DNA from: Scleromatobacter sp964418745
GTDB taxonomy: Bacteria > Pseudomonadota > Gammaproteobacteria > Burkholderiales > Burkholderiaceae_C
Direction: 5' to 3'
NCBI GenBank assembly: GCA_964418745.1
Contig: CAYQMX010000002.1
Location: 248,001-312,000, forward strand
DNA length: 64,000 bases
Positions 24,307 to 34,610 of the stretch are shown here, piece by piece (the stretch's first letter is position 1; every line of letters starts with the position of its first letter). Below the pieces are notes generated by a model, which was not told where the DNA came from, made no database searches, and was given only the letters and a program-made list of their open reading frames with translations. The position numbers were made by a program, and so were the translations under genes.

Positions 24307-27204
24307 TCACTTGGATTTCGCGGCGCTGCGCAGGACGGCCGCCCTGGCCGAGGCCTTGATGGCGGTGGCGACGACGGCGGGCGCGCCCAGGCCGAGGTCG
24401 CGTGCCGGATCGATGCTCGCCGGGCTGACGCCCAGCAGCGTGACCAGCGGCCGCGCCAGGCCGGGGCCGGCGCTGCCGTCGGCGTCCACCAGCACGACGG
24501 TGTTGTTGCCCGAGGCCGCCAGCTGCACGACGCCGGTGGACCACGCCGTGGCGGCATGGGCGCCGATGCTGGCCAGCAGCGCACCGAGGTCGAGGCGGTC
24601 GTCGTTGGGTGTGAAGTCGGTGATCGTGTCGCCGGCGTCGCGCATCGTGCCGTAGACGAACACGTCGCGGCCGCCGTTGCCGGTCAGCCGGTCGGCACCG
24701 GCGCCGCCGGTGATGACGTCGTCGCCGGGCGTGCCGAGCAGCGTGTCGGTGCCGGCGCTGCCGTTGATCGCGTGCACCAGGTTCAGGCCGACGACCAGCG
24801 GGTCGTGGTCGGACGCGCGGTACGGCGTGGCGGTGTAGTAGTCCGGACCGCAGCCGGGGCAGGCCGGCTGCTTGAACTCCTGGTTGTAGTCGATGACCAG
24901 CGGTTCGTCGGCGTTGATGTGCCACTCGAGCGCACCGCTGACCTTGGGCGACAGCGTGTTGTTGGCGATGGCGTGGTCGAGGCGGCCCGACGTGCCGTTG
25001 AACACGTACGAGTAGCCGAACGCGTTGTAGTGGCCGATCTGGTCGACGAAGCCGTTGCCGGTCAGGTCGGCGATCGGGTCTTCCTGGGCGTAGGCGTTGA
25101 AGTCGCCCAGCAGCAGCGTGTCGGCCACCCCGCTGGTCGCCTGCACCGTGGCCACGAAGGCGCGCAGTTCGTCGGCCTGCTGCACGCGGCGGGCGTTGAA
25201 GCAGCCCTGCAGGTCGCCCGCGTCGGCGTCGCCGGGGCCGGCCGCGAAGTCGCTGCAGCCCTTGGACTTCAGGTGGTTGGCCACCAGGTTGAACTTCTCG
25301 CCGTTGAGTGCCTTGAAGGTCTGGGCCAGGGGCGCGCGGTTGTTGATGGCGGCGGTGTCGCTGAGCGCCGGGCCCACCAGCGCGAGCCGCGCCGGCTTGT
25401 AGATCATGCCGACCTTGATGGCGTCCGTGCCGCCGCCGGTGGCCGCATCGGGCACGCGGGCGTAGACCGGGGCGCCCAGGCGCGCGTTGAGCGCGTCGAC
25501 GAGGTTCTGGATCGCGACGCTGCCGTTGTTCTGCAGCTCCATCAGCGCGACCGCGTCGGCGTTCAGGCCCGCCAGTTCCTCGACCACCTTGGTGCGCTGG
25601 CGGCTGAACTCCGTGGCGTTGTTGGCGCCGCGGCAGTCGTCGGCGGTGTTCGACGGCGGGCACAGGTTGCTGCCGTCGTTGAGCGTGGTGAAGAAGTTCT
25701 CGACGTTGGCGCTGCCCACGCGGAGGTTGCCGCCGACGTCGTCGGCCAGGGTCGTGCGCGGATTGGCGCGCACGATGACCGGTGCGACGGTCGGGTGGAT
25801 CTTGTAGGCGCCGGCGTCGGCGTTGGACGACGTGGTCAATCCGTAGTCGACCACGCCGGTGAGCGCGGCGATGGTGTCGCCCGCGCGCACCGTGTTGTCG
25901 GCGGCCAGGTAGGGCGTCGGGTTGGGGTTCTGCACGCTGCTGCCGTCGTCCAGCAGGATCGTGCGGCGGCGGTTGTCGGTGTCGAGGGCCTGGGCGGACG
26001 CGCCGGGACGGTAGAGGTTGGTGGGCGTCTGCAGGCGGCCGCCGGCACCCAGCGTCAGCTCGCCGTAGCGACCGAGGAAGTAGTTCTGCTGCACGGTGAA
26101 CGGGCCGGCCAGCGTGACCAGCATGCCTTCGTAGCGCTCCAGCGCGTCCCGCGTGGCGAGCGGGAACGCCACCGGGGTCGGCGCGATCGTGTAGCCGCTG
26201 CCGATGACGTCGAGGGCGCTCAGGGCGGTGAGTTCGGTGACGGTGTGCGCGGCGGTATCGGCGTTGGCCGCCGCGCCGGTATTGAATTCCGTGACCGTGC
26301 CCGCGACCTGCACCAGCTGGCCCACGGCGACCGCGGGCGTCGTGCCGGTGAATGCGAAGATCCCGTCCGACGTGGCCGGATCGCCGTCGCCGTTCTGGTC
26401 CTGCAGGAAGAAGCCGTTGTTGTCCACCTTGGTGACCACGCCGGTCGTGGTGACGGCCTGGCCGGCGTACGGGCTGGTCGCGCCGCTGCCCTGGATCTGG
26501 TAGATCGCGGCGGCCGGCGGGGCGGGTGGCGGTGGGGGCGGCGGCGTGGCGCCGCCCGCGCACGGCGCCGGCGCGGTCAGAGAGTTGCGCGGCGCCGGCG
26601 CGCCGGTGGCGAAGTCGGTGGCGTTGTTGCCGGTGTCGGTGCAGCCGTTGCCGGCGCGCAGCAGTGCGGTCGTGCCGGACGGCGCCGCCGCGGCACTGCC
26701 CTCGAAGTAGTTGGCGCTGCCGTAGCCGACCAGGTCGACGATCTGCGCGCTCTGCGTCGCGTTGCAGGGCGATGCGGTCGACCCGTTGCAGGCCAGCCCG
26801 GTCGAGACGTTGGCGAGGATGAGCTTGCCGCCCGTGGCCGAGAGGTTGACCGTGCCCGACGCGTCGGCCGCCGGCAGGGCCGCGCCGGTCGTCGTGGCGA
26901 GCTTGACGAGCCAGTACTGGCCGGCCTGCAGCACGCCGTTGAGCGTCGTCACGCCATTGCCGGCGAAGGTGCCGGTGCCCGTCGCGCTGCTGTACTGGAT
27001 CGACCAGCCGGAGATCGAGACAGGATTCGCACCGGCATTGAACAGCTCGACATAGTCGGACGCGTACGTCCCCCCGTTGCCGCCGTAGACCTGGCTGATG
27101 ACCACACCTGACGTGGAGGCGCACGCGGGCAGCGTGGCGGTGGCCAGCAGCGCGGTGGCGCCGCGAGCGATCGCGGAAAGACGGTGGGGAAAGGCCAGGA
27201 GCAT
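24307..27204 (-). CDS. ExeM/NucH-type secreted endonuclease with RTX C-terminus
   Basis: A 965-residue exported nuclease. A signal peptide (…LLATATLPACAS) is followed by a lamin-tail domain (VVISQVYGGNGG…SDYVELFN, about 30-160), a Pro-rich linker near 225, an OB-fold region (about 235-480), and an endonuclease/exonuclease/phosphatase domain (about 500-790) with RVGSANVENFF, ALMELQNN, LLLGDFNAYAQED and ASDHDPLVV. RTX-like GGAGADRLTGNGGRDVF repeats follow. It would degrade extracellular DNA for phosphate, nitrogen or biofilm turnover. Pho-box-like repeats precede it, and a PEP-CTERM gene follows 8 nt downstream. Confidence 0.93.
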   Translation of the reverse strand: MLLAFPHRLSAIARGATALLATATLPACASTSGVVISQVYGGNGGTYASDYVELFNAGANPVSISGWSIQYSSATGTGTFAGNGVTTLNGVLQAGQYWLVKLATTTGAALPAADASGTVNLSATGGKLILANVSTGLACNGSTASPCNATQSAQIVDLVGYGSANYFEGSAAAAPSGTTALLRAGNGCTDTGNNATDFATGAPAPRNSLTAPAPCAGGATPPPPPPPAPPAAAIYQIQGSGATSPYAGQAVTTTGVVTKVDNNGFFLQDQNGDGDPATSDGIFAFTGTTPAVAVGQLVQVAGTVTEFNTGAAANADTAAHTVTELTALSALDVIGSGYTIAPTPVAFPLATRDALERYEGMLVTLAGPFTVQQNYFLGRYGELTLGAGGRLQTPTNLYRPGASAQALDTDNRRRTILLDDGSSVQNPNPTPYLAADNTVRAGDTIAALTGVVDYGLTTSSNADAGAYKIHPTVAPVIVRANPRTTLADDVGGNLRVGSANVENFFTTLNDGSNLCPPSNTADDCRGANNATEFSRQRTKVVEELAGLNADAVALMELQNNGSVAIQNLVDALNARLGAPVYARVPDAATGGGTDAIKVGMIYKPARLALVGPALSDTAAINNRAPLAQTFKALNGEKFNLVANHLKSKGCSDFAAGPGDADAGDLQGCFNARRVQQADELRAFVATVQATSGVADTLLLGDFNAYAQEDPIADLTGNGFVDQIGHYNAFGYSYVFNGTSGRLDHAIANNTLSPKVSGALEWHINADEPLVIDYNQEFKQPACPGCGPDYYTATPYRASDHDPLVVGLNLVHAINGSAGTDTLLGTPGDDVITGGAGADRLTGNGGRDVFVYGTMRDAGDTITDFTPNDDRLDLGALLASIGAHAATAWSTGVVQLAASGNNTVVLVDADGSAGPGLARPLVTLLGVSPASIDPARDLGLGAPAVVATAIKASARAAVLRSAAKSK

Positions 27205-27507
27205 GACGTGTCCTTGTGGGATGCGGATGGAATGACCGGGCGCAGTCTGTCCGGGGCGGATGACGATACAGTGACGGGTATGTGACTCGAACGGCCGATA
27301 CCCTGTTCACGGGAGGCAGGGCCCGGACATGCCCTGGGACCACGCGTACTTTCACGCGGGCGACACGCCCTGCGAAGGGCCGCGCATAATCGCCGGCTCG
27401 ACCCTTCCCGGGCCTTGACTCGACAGGAGAACCCCGGTGTCCCCAGTCCGCTTCGTCCGCCGTGCACCGATGGCGGCAGGCGTCGCTCTCGTCGTCCGGG
27501 CGGCGCG
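27205..27507. other. Intergenic region between divergent genes
   Basis: 303 bp. It holds the Pho-like repeats and presumably the promoters of the nuclease operon and the oxidoreductase. No gene is supported. Confidence 0.55.
27260..27288 (-). promoter_or_regulatory. Candidate Pho box (three 11-bp-spaced repeats)
   Basis: On the minus strand GAGTCAC, CCGTCAC and TCGTCAT start exactly 11 bp apart, the pattern of PhoB sites (CTGTCAT-type heptamers separated by 4 bp). They lie 56-84 bp before the ExeM-type nuclease start. The same arrangement precedes the CpdB gene. Confidence 0.6.
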
Positions 27508-28569
27508 ATGACCGCGCCGCGTGTCCGCGTCGGCCTGGTCGGCTACGGCTACGCCGGCAAGACCTTCCACGCGCCGCTGATCGCGGCCGTGCCCGCGCTG
27601 GACCTGGTGGCGGTGGCCAGTTCCGACGCGGCCAAGGTGCACGCCGACTGGCCCGCCGTGACGGTGTACGCCACGCCGGCCGAGCTGGTCGCGCGCCCCG
27701 ACCTCGACCTGGTCGTCATCGCCACGCCCAACGACACCCACCATCCGCTGGCGCGCGCCGCGCTGCTGGCCGGCCGGCACGTCGTGGTCGACAAGCCGTT
27801 CACCGTGGCGCTGGACGATGCGCGGGATCTGGTCGCGCTGGCGCGCCAGCGCCGCCTGCTGCTGTCGGTGTTCCACAACCGGCGCTGGGACGGCGACTTC
27901 CTGACGCTGCGCCGCCTGGTGGCCGACGGCACGCTCGGCCGCGTGGTGGAGATGAACTCGCGCCACGACCGCTACCGGCCGACCGTGCGCCCGCGCTGGC
28001 GCGAGGGCGCCGGCCCGGGCGCCGGCCTGTGGTTCGACCTCGGCCCGCACCTGGTCGACCAGGCCCTGCAGCTGTTCGGCCGCCCGCGCGCGATCGCCCT
28101 CGAGCGCGACCTCGTGCGCGACGGCGCGCTGGCCGACGACTGGTTCCACGCCAGCCTGCGCTACGACCGCCTGCACGTGCACCTGCACGCCAGCATGGTG
28201 GTGGCCGCCGGAGCGCCGCGTTTCGCGGTGCACGGCACGCGCGGCAGCTTCGTCAAGCACGGGCTGGACACGCAGGAGGACGCACTCAAGGCGGGCGTGC
28301 GGCCGGGTTGGCCGGCATCGCCCGACTGGGGCATCGACCCCGGGCCCGCCGCCCTCGTCACCCGGCCCGAGGACGGCCCGGTCGCGAGCGAGCCGCTGGC
28401 GCTGCAGCCCGGCCGGCACATGGACTATTTCGCGGCGATCGCCGCGGCCATCCGCCACGAGGCGCCCAACCCGGTGCCGCCGGAGGAGGCCCTGGCGGTG
28501 ATGGAACTGATCGAGCTGGGCATCGCCAGTGCGGCGCAGCGCCGCGAACTCGAGTGGCCGGTGTCCTGA
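27508..28569 (+). CDS. Gfo/Idh/MocA family oxidoreductase
   Basis: A 353-residue NAD(P)-dependent oxidoreductase. The N-terminal Rossmann motif is GLVGYGYAGKTFHAPL. The VDKPF motif (EKP-like, catalytic Lys) lies near residue 95, and the C-terminal domain carries the GAGLWFDLGPHLVDQ segment typical of this family with the active-site His. Substrates are usually sugars or inositols, and this one resembles the YdgJ/YhhX branch. The ATG at 27508 (GCGCGATG) starts the Rossmann motif. A longer frame starting at 27415 has no conserved content. The reductase gene follows 41 bp later. Confidence 0.92.
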   Translation: MTAPRVRVGLVGYGYAGKTFHAPLIAAVPALDLVAVASSDAAKVHADWPAVTVYATPAELVARPDLDLVVIATPNDTHHPLARAALLAGRHVVVDKPFTVALDDARDLVALARQRRLLLSVFHNRRWDGDFLTLRRLVADGTLGRVVEMNSRHDRYRPTVRPRWREGAGPGAGLWFDLGPHLVDQALQLFGRPRAIALERDLVRDGALADDWFHASLRYDRLHVHLHASMVVAAGAPRFAVHGTRGSFVKHGLDTQEDALKAGVRPGWPASPDWGIDPGPAALVTRPEDGPVASEPLALQPGRHMDYFAAIAAAIRHEAPNPVPPEEALAVMELIELGIASAAQRRELEWPVS

Positions 28570-28610
28570 CGGGCACGGGCCTTACGCAATACTTTCCTCA
28601 AGGAGTCATC

Positions 28611-29246
28611 ATGGACATCGGCATCATCGGTTCGGGCATCGTGGCGCAGACGCTCGCGGCCGGATTCCTCAAGCACGGCCACGGCGTGATGCTGGGCACG
28701 CGCAACACGCAGCAGCTGGACGAATTCGCCGACGCCCATCCGCACGTGCGCATCGGCAGCGGCGCGCAGGCCGCAGCGTTCGCCCAGGTGGCGGTGCTCG
28801 CGGTCAAGGGCACGGCCGCGCTGCAGGCGGCCTACGACGCCGCGCCGCACCTGGACGGCAAGACGGTGCTCGACACCACCAACCCGATCGCCGACGCCCC
28901 GCCGGTCGACGGCGTGCTGCCCTTCTTCACCGGCCCCAACGAGTCGCTGCTGGAGCGCCTGCAGCGCGAGTTTCCGCGCGTGCGCTTCGTCAAGGCCTTC
29001 AACTCCGTCGGCTCGGCGCGCATGGTCGACCCCGAGTTCAAGGGCGGCCCGCCGTCGATGTTCATCGCCGGCGACGACGCCGGTGCGCGGGCCGAGGCTG
29101 CGCAGCTGGTGGCCGGATTCGGCTGGGACGTCGCCGACATGGGCCGCGCGGTCGCCGCCCGCGCCATCGAGCCGCTGTGCATGCTGTGGTGCATCCCCGG
29201 CTTCCGCGAGAACTCCTGGACGCACGCGTTCAAGCTGTTGCGCTGA
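28611..29246 (+). CDS. NAD(P)-binding F420-reductase-like protein
   Basis: A 211-residue Rossmann protein of the NADPH-dependent F420 reductase-like family (COG2085). MDIGIIGSGIVAQTLAAGFLKHGHGVMLGTRN is the dinucleotide site, DTTNPI follows the central strand, and FVKAFNSVGSARMVDPEFKG matches the family. In bacteria without F420 these act on NADP(H) with unknown partners. An AAGGAG ribosome site lies 8 nt before the ATG. Confidence 0.88.
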   Translation: MDIGIIGSGIVAQTLAAGFLKHGHGVMLGTRNTQQLDEFADAHPHVRIGSGAQAAAFAQVAVLAVKGTAALQAAYDAAPHLDGKTVLDTTNPIADAPPVDGVLPFFTGPNESLLERLQREFPRVRFVKAFNSVGSARMVDPEFKGGPPSMFIAGDDAGARAEAAQLVAGFGWDVADMGRAVAARAIEPLCMLWCIPGFRENSWTHAFKLLR

Positions 29247-29307
29247 AGGCCTGCCCGGCCCCCCCCCCCGCGAGCACGAAACCGGCGCGCGCGGGATACT
29301 GCGGGCC

Positions 29308-30233
<926 letters not shown>

Positions 30234-30237
<4 letters not shown>

Positions 30238-31016
30238 ACACGCCCGTGGCCAACCCGAACTGGCACGCCGTGCGGGCGATCTACAACTTCGAGATGGCGC
30301 GCACCTGGCGCACGCTGATGCAGAGCATCGTCTCGCCGGTCATCTCCACCTCGCTGTACTTCATCGTCTTCGGCGCGGCCATCGGCTCGCGCATCCCGCA
30401 GGTGGGCGGCATCAGCTACGGGGCGTTCATCGTGCCGGGCCTGATCATGCTGTCGCTGCTGACGCAAAGCATCTCGAACGCATCGTTCGGCATCTACTTC
30501 CCCAAGTTCACCGGCACCATCTACGAGCTGCTGTCGGCGCCGGTGTCGTGGTTCGAGATCGTGCTGGCCTATGTCGGCGCGGCGGCGTCCAAGTCGATCC
30601 TGCTGGGGCTGATCATCCTGGCCACCGCGGCGCTGTTCGTGCCGCTGCGCATCGACCATCCGTTCGCGATGCTGCTGTTCCTGGTGCTCACCGCCGTCAC
30701 GTTCAGCCTGGTGGGCTTCATCATCGGCATCTGGGCCGACGGCTTCGAGAAGCTGCAGGTGATCCCGCTGCTGATCGTGACGCCGCTGACCTTCCTGGGC
30801 GGCAGCTTCTATTCCATCTCCATGCTGCCGCCGTTCTGGCAGACGGTGGCGCTGTTCAACCCGGTCGTCTACCTGGTCTCGGGCTTTCGCTGGGCGTTCT
30901 ACGGCGCGGGCGACGTCAGCGTGGGCCTGAGCGTGGCGATGACGCTTGGCTTCCTGGCGGTCTCGATGGCGGTGGTGGGCTGGATCTTCAAGACCGGGTA
31001 CCGGCTGAAGAACTGA
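30234..31016 (+). CDS. ABC-2 type permease (YadH-like)
   Basis: A 260-residue membrane protein with six helices. Landmarks are SPVISTSLYFIVFGAAIGSRI, FIVPGLIMLSLLTQSI, the ELLSAPVSWFEIVLAYVGAA coupling region, and PLTFLGGSFYSISMLPPFWQ before the last helices, all as in YadH. It overlaps the ATPase stop (ATGA). Together they form a small export complex in the inner membrane. Confidence 0.94.
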
Positions 31017-31053
31017 GCGGGCGGCGGACGAATCCGACGCACCGGGCCCGCGC

Positions 31054-32661
31054 TCACCGCGCGACGAACGCGAGGATCGCGTCGACGATCGAGGTGCTGT
31101 CGCCGATCCACCAGAAATGGTCGACGCCGTCCAGCGGCGCCCACGTGGCGCCGGGGATGCGGCTCGCCAGGTGCTCGCCCGCTTCGAAGCGTACCGCCCG
31201 GTCGCCGCGCCGATGCATCACCAGCGTGGGCGCGGCGATGCGGTGCAGATCCGCACGCAGGTCGGCGTCGCGCAGCCCGCCGAGGATCGCCGCCAGGCCG
31301 CCGGGCGAGGCCGCGTGCCGCACGAGGCGGGCCCACCACGCGCGCTCCGCCGGATCGTCCTTGGCGCTCGGCGCGAAGGTCTCGATGCCGACGGGCCCGC
31401 CCCAGCCGGCCACCAGGCGCTGCAGCCAGACGTCGTAGGCGGAGGCGGGCAGCGCCCAGGGGTAGTCGGACGCCGCCGAGCCCTTGGCGAGCGACCCGAA
31501 CAGGCACAGCCCCGCCACCCGCCGCGGCGCGTCGATGGCCAGGCGCATCGCGCCCAGGCCGCCCTCCGACGACGCGAACAGCCAGGTGCTGTCGATGCCC
31601 TCGTGGTCGAGGATCGCCGCGATGTCCGAGGCCAGCGCCGCGGGGGTGCTGGTGACGCCCAGGCGCTCGGACAGCCCGACGCCGCGGCGATCGAACAGGA
31701 CCACCCTGCAGCGCGCCGCCAGCGACTCGAGCAGGGCGCGCAGGCGCGGATGGGCCAGCGCGATCTCGATGTGGCTCACGAAGCCGGGCGCGATGACCAG
31801 CGCCGGCCCGTCCTCGCCGAGCACCGTGTAGGCCACGGCCCCGAGCTCGCCCAGGGCGTAGCGCACGCCCGGCGTCTCGGCGCGGTTCGGCGACGGCCGC
31901 TTCAGCGACTCGGACAGCCGCAGCCAGGCCGCCTCGGTGCGCGGCCCCGGCCGGATGCCGAACTCCGCGCGCAGGCACTCCGCGCAGCGCAGGTAGGCGG
32001 CCTCGACACCGGCGGCGTCGCCCTGCAGCGCGTGCAACTGCATGAGGCGCACGTAGCTCGGTTCGCGGAACGGATCGAGCGCCAGCAGCGCCTCGGCCTG
32101 CTCCCGCGCCGATGCGAATTCGCCGCGCCGGCCGAGTTCGTCGACCAGGCGTTCGAGCAGGCGCGCCAGCAGTTGCTCGTGCTCGATCGAGACGGCCTTG
32201 ACCCAGTCGTCGAACGCCTCGGAACCGAAGTCCAGGCCTTGCATCAACGGGCGCCCGGCGGGCACGCACCAGTCGCGCGCCCGGGTCAGCGTGGCGTCGT
32301 CCAGGGCGGGGCCGGCGACCGCGGTACGCGCGAATCGCGCGAACGCGAGCGCGTCGATCTCGAGCGCCTGCGCGGGCAGCGCCAGCGTGTCGCCCTCGGC
32401 CGCCAGGAGGTCGTCGCCAAGCACCTGCTCGATGGTCCACGCCAGCCGGCGCAGGCGGGTGCGCCCGGTGGCCTGGTCCGCGTCGGGCCACAGCAGGGCG
32501 GCCAGGTGGGCCCGGGGCACCGGCCGCGCGGCGAAGCCGAGATACGCCAGCAGCGCGACGGCGCGCTTGAGCGCCAGCCGCGCATCGCCGGCCCGGGCGA
32601 CCGCCGCGGGAACGCCGAAGACCCGAAGCTCCGGGGCGGGCAGCGGGCGGCGGGCGGTCAT
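31054..32661 (-). CDS. BTAD-type regulator fused to alpha/beta hydrolase
   Basis: A 535-residue protein. Residues about 10-95 form a SARP-like winged helix (LRVFGVPAA…LALKRAVALLAYLGF…LLWPDADQATGRTRLRRL). Residues about 100-250 form a bacterial transcriptional activation domain with TPR-type helices (…LLALDPFREPSYVRLMQLHALQGD). Residues about 265-535 are an alpha/beta hydrolase with a nucleophile elbow FASSEGG, LFDRRGVGLSE and a late HFWW His. Such fusions occur in Burkholderiales and resemble AfsR-like one-component regulators. The hydrolase may sense or turn over a ligand. The domain boundaries are approximate. Confidence 0.88.
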   Translation of the reverse strand: MTARRPLPAPELRVFGVPAAVARAGDARLALKRAVALLAYLGFAARPVPRAHLAALLWPDADQATGRTRLRRLAWTIEQVLGDDLLAAEGDTLALPAQALEIDALAFARFARTAVAGPALDDATLTRARDWCVPAGRPLMQGLDFGSEAFDDWVKAVSIEHEQLLARLLERLVDELGRRGEFASAREQAEALLALDPFREPSYVRLMQLHALQGDAAGVEAAYLRCAECLRAEFGIRPGPRTEAAWLRLSESLKRPSPNRAETPGVRYALGELGAVAYTVLGEDGPALVIAPGFVSHIEIALAHPRLRALLESLAARCRVVLFDRRGVGLSERLGVTSTPAALASDIAAILDHEGIDSTWLFASSEGGLGAMRLAIDAPRRVAGLCLFGSLAKGSAASDYPWALPASAYDVWLQRLVAGWGGPVGIETFAPSAKDDPAERAWWARLVRHAASPGGLAAILGGLRDADLRADLHRIAAPTLVMHRRGDRAVRFEAGEHLASRIPGATWAPLDGVDHFWWIGDSTSIVDAILAFVAR

Positions 32662-32809
32662 CCATCGTTTATAGCAGGGCGCCCGCGCGACAAGGGACGC
32701 GCAGGGGACGGCCCGCCTCTACGCTCTCGTCGTGACGCCCTTCCCGCGGCAGCGCCGGCGGGGCCGCCAGTCGCCCGCCCGGGCGCCCGATTCCACCAGG
32801 GAGACCACC

Positions 32810-33550
32810 TTGCACCGATTCCTCATGACCCTGTATGCCGGCGCGGCGTACGCCTTGTTCCTCGCCGTCTCCGTATGGCTGGTCGGCTTCGTCGGCGACT
32901 ATCCGTTGCCACGGACGATAGACGCCGGACCGCCCACGCCGCTGGTCCAAGCCATTGCCGTCGACCTGCTGCTGATCGCGCTGTTCGGGCTGCAGCACAG
33001 CGTCATGGCCCGCCCGGTCTTCAAGCGGGCGTGGACACGGCTCGTGCCCGAGCCGATGGAGCGCAGCACCTACGTGCTGGCCACCTCGCTGGTGCTCGCG
33101 CTCGTCCTGTGGCAATGGCGACCCGTCGCGGCGCCGGTGATCTGGGAGATTCGGCAGCGCGCGGGCGTCGTCTCGATGACCGCACTGGTGTGGATCGGTT
33201 GGGGCGTGCTCGTGCTGAGCACGTGGCTCATCGACCACTTCGAGCTGTTCGGGCTGCGCCAGGCCTGGGCGCACCTGCGCGGCCGCACGCCGGAGCCGCT
33301 GGGGTTCGTCACGCCCGTGTTGTACCGCCACGTGCGCCATCCGATCTACCTGGGCTTCCTGATCGCCTTCTGGGCCACGCCGCGGATGACCCTGGGGCAC
33401 CTGCTGTTCGCCGCCGGCTTCTCGGTCTACATCCTGGTGGGCATCCGCTACGAGGAGCGCGACCTCGTGGACCGGTTCGGGGACCGCTACCGCCGCTATC
33501 GCGAAGAGGCGGGCATGCTCTGGCCCGCGCTGCGGCGCAGGCGGCCTTGA
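32810..33550 (+). CDS. mddA: Methanethiol S-methyltransferase-like (MddA/NnrU-type membrane methyltransferase)
   Basis: A 246-residue membrane protein with about six helices. FGLQHSVMARPVFKRAWTR, YVLATSLVLALVLWQWRP and the SAM-side segment YRHVRHPIYLGFL…YEERDL match MddA, an isoprenylcysteine-methyltransferase-like enzyme that methylates methanethiol to dimethyl sulfide. The start is taken at TTG 32810, which has a GGGAG site six bases upstream. The longer frame to 32732 adds a low-complexity leader. The substrate is inferred by similarity only. Confidence 0.8.
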   Translation: MHRFLMTLYAGAAYALFLAVSVWLVGFVGDYPLPRTIDAGPPTPLVQAIAVDLLLIALFGLQHSVMARPVFKRAWTRLVPEPMERSTYVLATSLVLALVLWQWRPVAAPVIWEIRQRAGVVSMTALVWIGWGVLVLSTWLIDHFELFGLRQAWAHLRGRTPEPLGFVTPVLYRHVRHPIYLGFLIAFWATPRMTLGHLLFAAGFSVYILVGIRYEERDLVDRFGDRYRRYREEAGMLWPALRRRRP

Positions 33551-33660
33551 GCGAGGGCGACCGGAGCGCGGCGTCCCGGGGCAGGCGCGGGCGCGCGGCG
33601 GCCCGCGTGGATGGGAAGTCGTTCCGGGACTATGCTGTCCGAAAACCACGGAGACCGCTC

Positions 33661-33909
33661 TTGATCAACCTCACGTTCAAACCCGCCTACCTCAACTCGC
33701 TCATGACCGCCGGCGCGGACCTCGAGGTGCCGTACAACGACCTGGCACCGCACGCCAACGAACGCCTGGCCGCCGCCCTGGAACTGGCCAAGCACGCCAG
33801 GGAAACCGAGCGGCACCTCAAGTTCGTCGCGATCAGCGCGGGCACGTCGGGTATCAAGCAGCTGGCCGAGGCGGGCGCCGGCTTCGTCACGTTCGCGCTC
33901 GTGCATTGA
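33661..33909 (+). CDS. Small protein of unknown function
   Basis: An 82-residue protein from a TTG start with GGAG seven bases upstream. The sequence LINLTFKPAYLNSLMTAG…NERLAAALELAKHARETERHLKF reads as a compact alpha/beta fold with a central amphipathic helix. There is no family I know. Its stop overlaps the TTG of the next gene by 4 nt, which supports both being real. Confidence 0.55.
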   Translation: MINLTFKPAYLNSLMTAGADLEVPYNDLAPHANERLAAALELAKHARETERHLKFVAISAGTSGIKQLAEAGAGFVTFALVH

Positions 33910-34514
33910 CCGGCCGTCCGGCGGCGACGATCGTCGCGTGCGTCGCCGGCTGCGCGCTGGCGTGCGCGGCCTGGGTCGTCCCTGCCGCGCCGGGCGACCG
34001 GATCCGGGTGGACGTGTCCGGCCAGGATCGCGACACGCTGCGCCTGGGCGACGCCTGGACCCGGGCGCCCATCGCCTGCGACCGCGTCCCGGGCGAGCCG
34101 CTGCGCGACAGCCTGGTGTCGCCCGACGATGCCGTGGTGGCGGTCCGGCACGGCGCGCGCGACGACGGCGACAGCCTCGCCGCCTACGCCCTTGCCTGGA
34201 CGGTGGATCCCGCCACCGGCGCGAGGGTCGGCACGGTGGCACGCGTGCTGAGCTACCGTCCCCGCGACGGCCACCTGAGCCTGACGCTGCGGCAGGTTCC
34301 GAATGGCACCGTCCTGGAAGCGCGGACCGGCCGCCATCCGCCGCTATGGACCAAGGTGTTCTTCCACGATCGCGCCCGCGACACCTGGTACGAATGGCCA
34401 CGGGCGCTGGCGCCGCACGATCCGACGGCCGGCGTGCCGACGACCGTCGGCGCGACGGACACCGGCGACCCCTACGCGGCGTGGCTGCGCCGGATCGATC
34501 CGCACTGCGACTAG
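33906..34514 (+). CDS. Exported protein of unknown function
   Basis: A 202-residue frame beginning MTGRPAATIVACVAGCALACAAWVVPAAPG, a signal-peptide-like start with small residues at the probable cleavage point. The rest is a beta-rich sequence with no motif I recognise. It ends in DPHCD. The TTG start overlaps the preceding gene. No clear ribosome site other than the overlap is visible. Confidence 0.5.
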   Translation: MTGRPAATIVACVAGCALACAAWVVPAAPGDRIRVDVSGQDRDTLRLGDAWTRAPIACDRVPGEPLRDSLVSPDDAVVAVRHGARDDGDSLAAYALAWTVDPATGARVGTVARVLSYRPRDGHLSLTLRQVPNGTVLEARTGRHPPLWTKVFFHDRARDTWYEWPRALAPHDPTAGVPTTVGATDTGDPYAAWLRRIDPHCD

Positions 34515-34610
34515 CGGGCAGGAACGCCCGCGATTGCGCACGCAGCCCATTGTTCGCGGGGCGGGCCGATGGGGTCGACCGGGCGCTTCCCGCCATCGGA
34601 CCGGCGCCGC

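Noticed and set aside
24268..27111. 947-residue plus-strand frame opposite the nuclease
   Set aside because: Gly/Arg/Val-rich antisense shadow. The nuclease strand has clear domains and a signal peptide.
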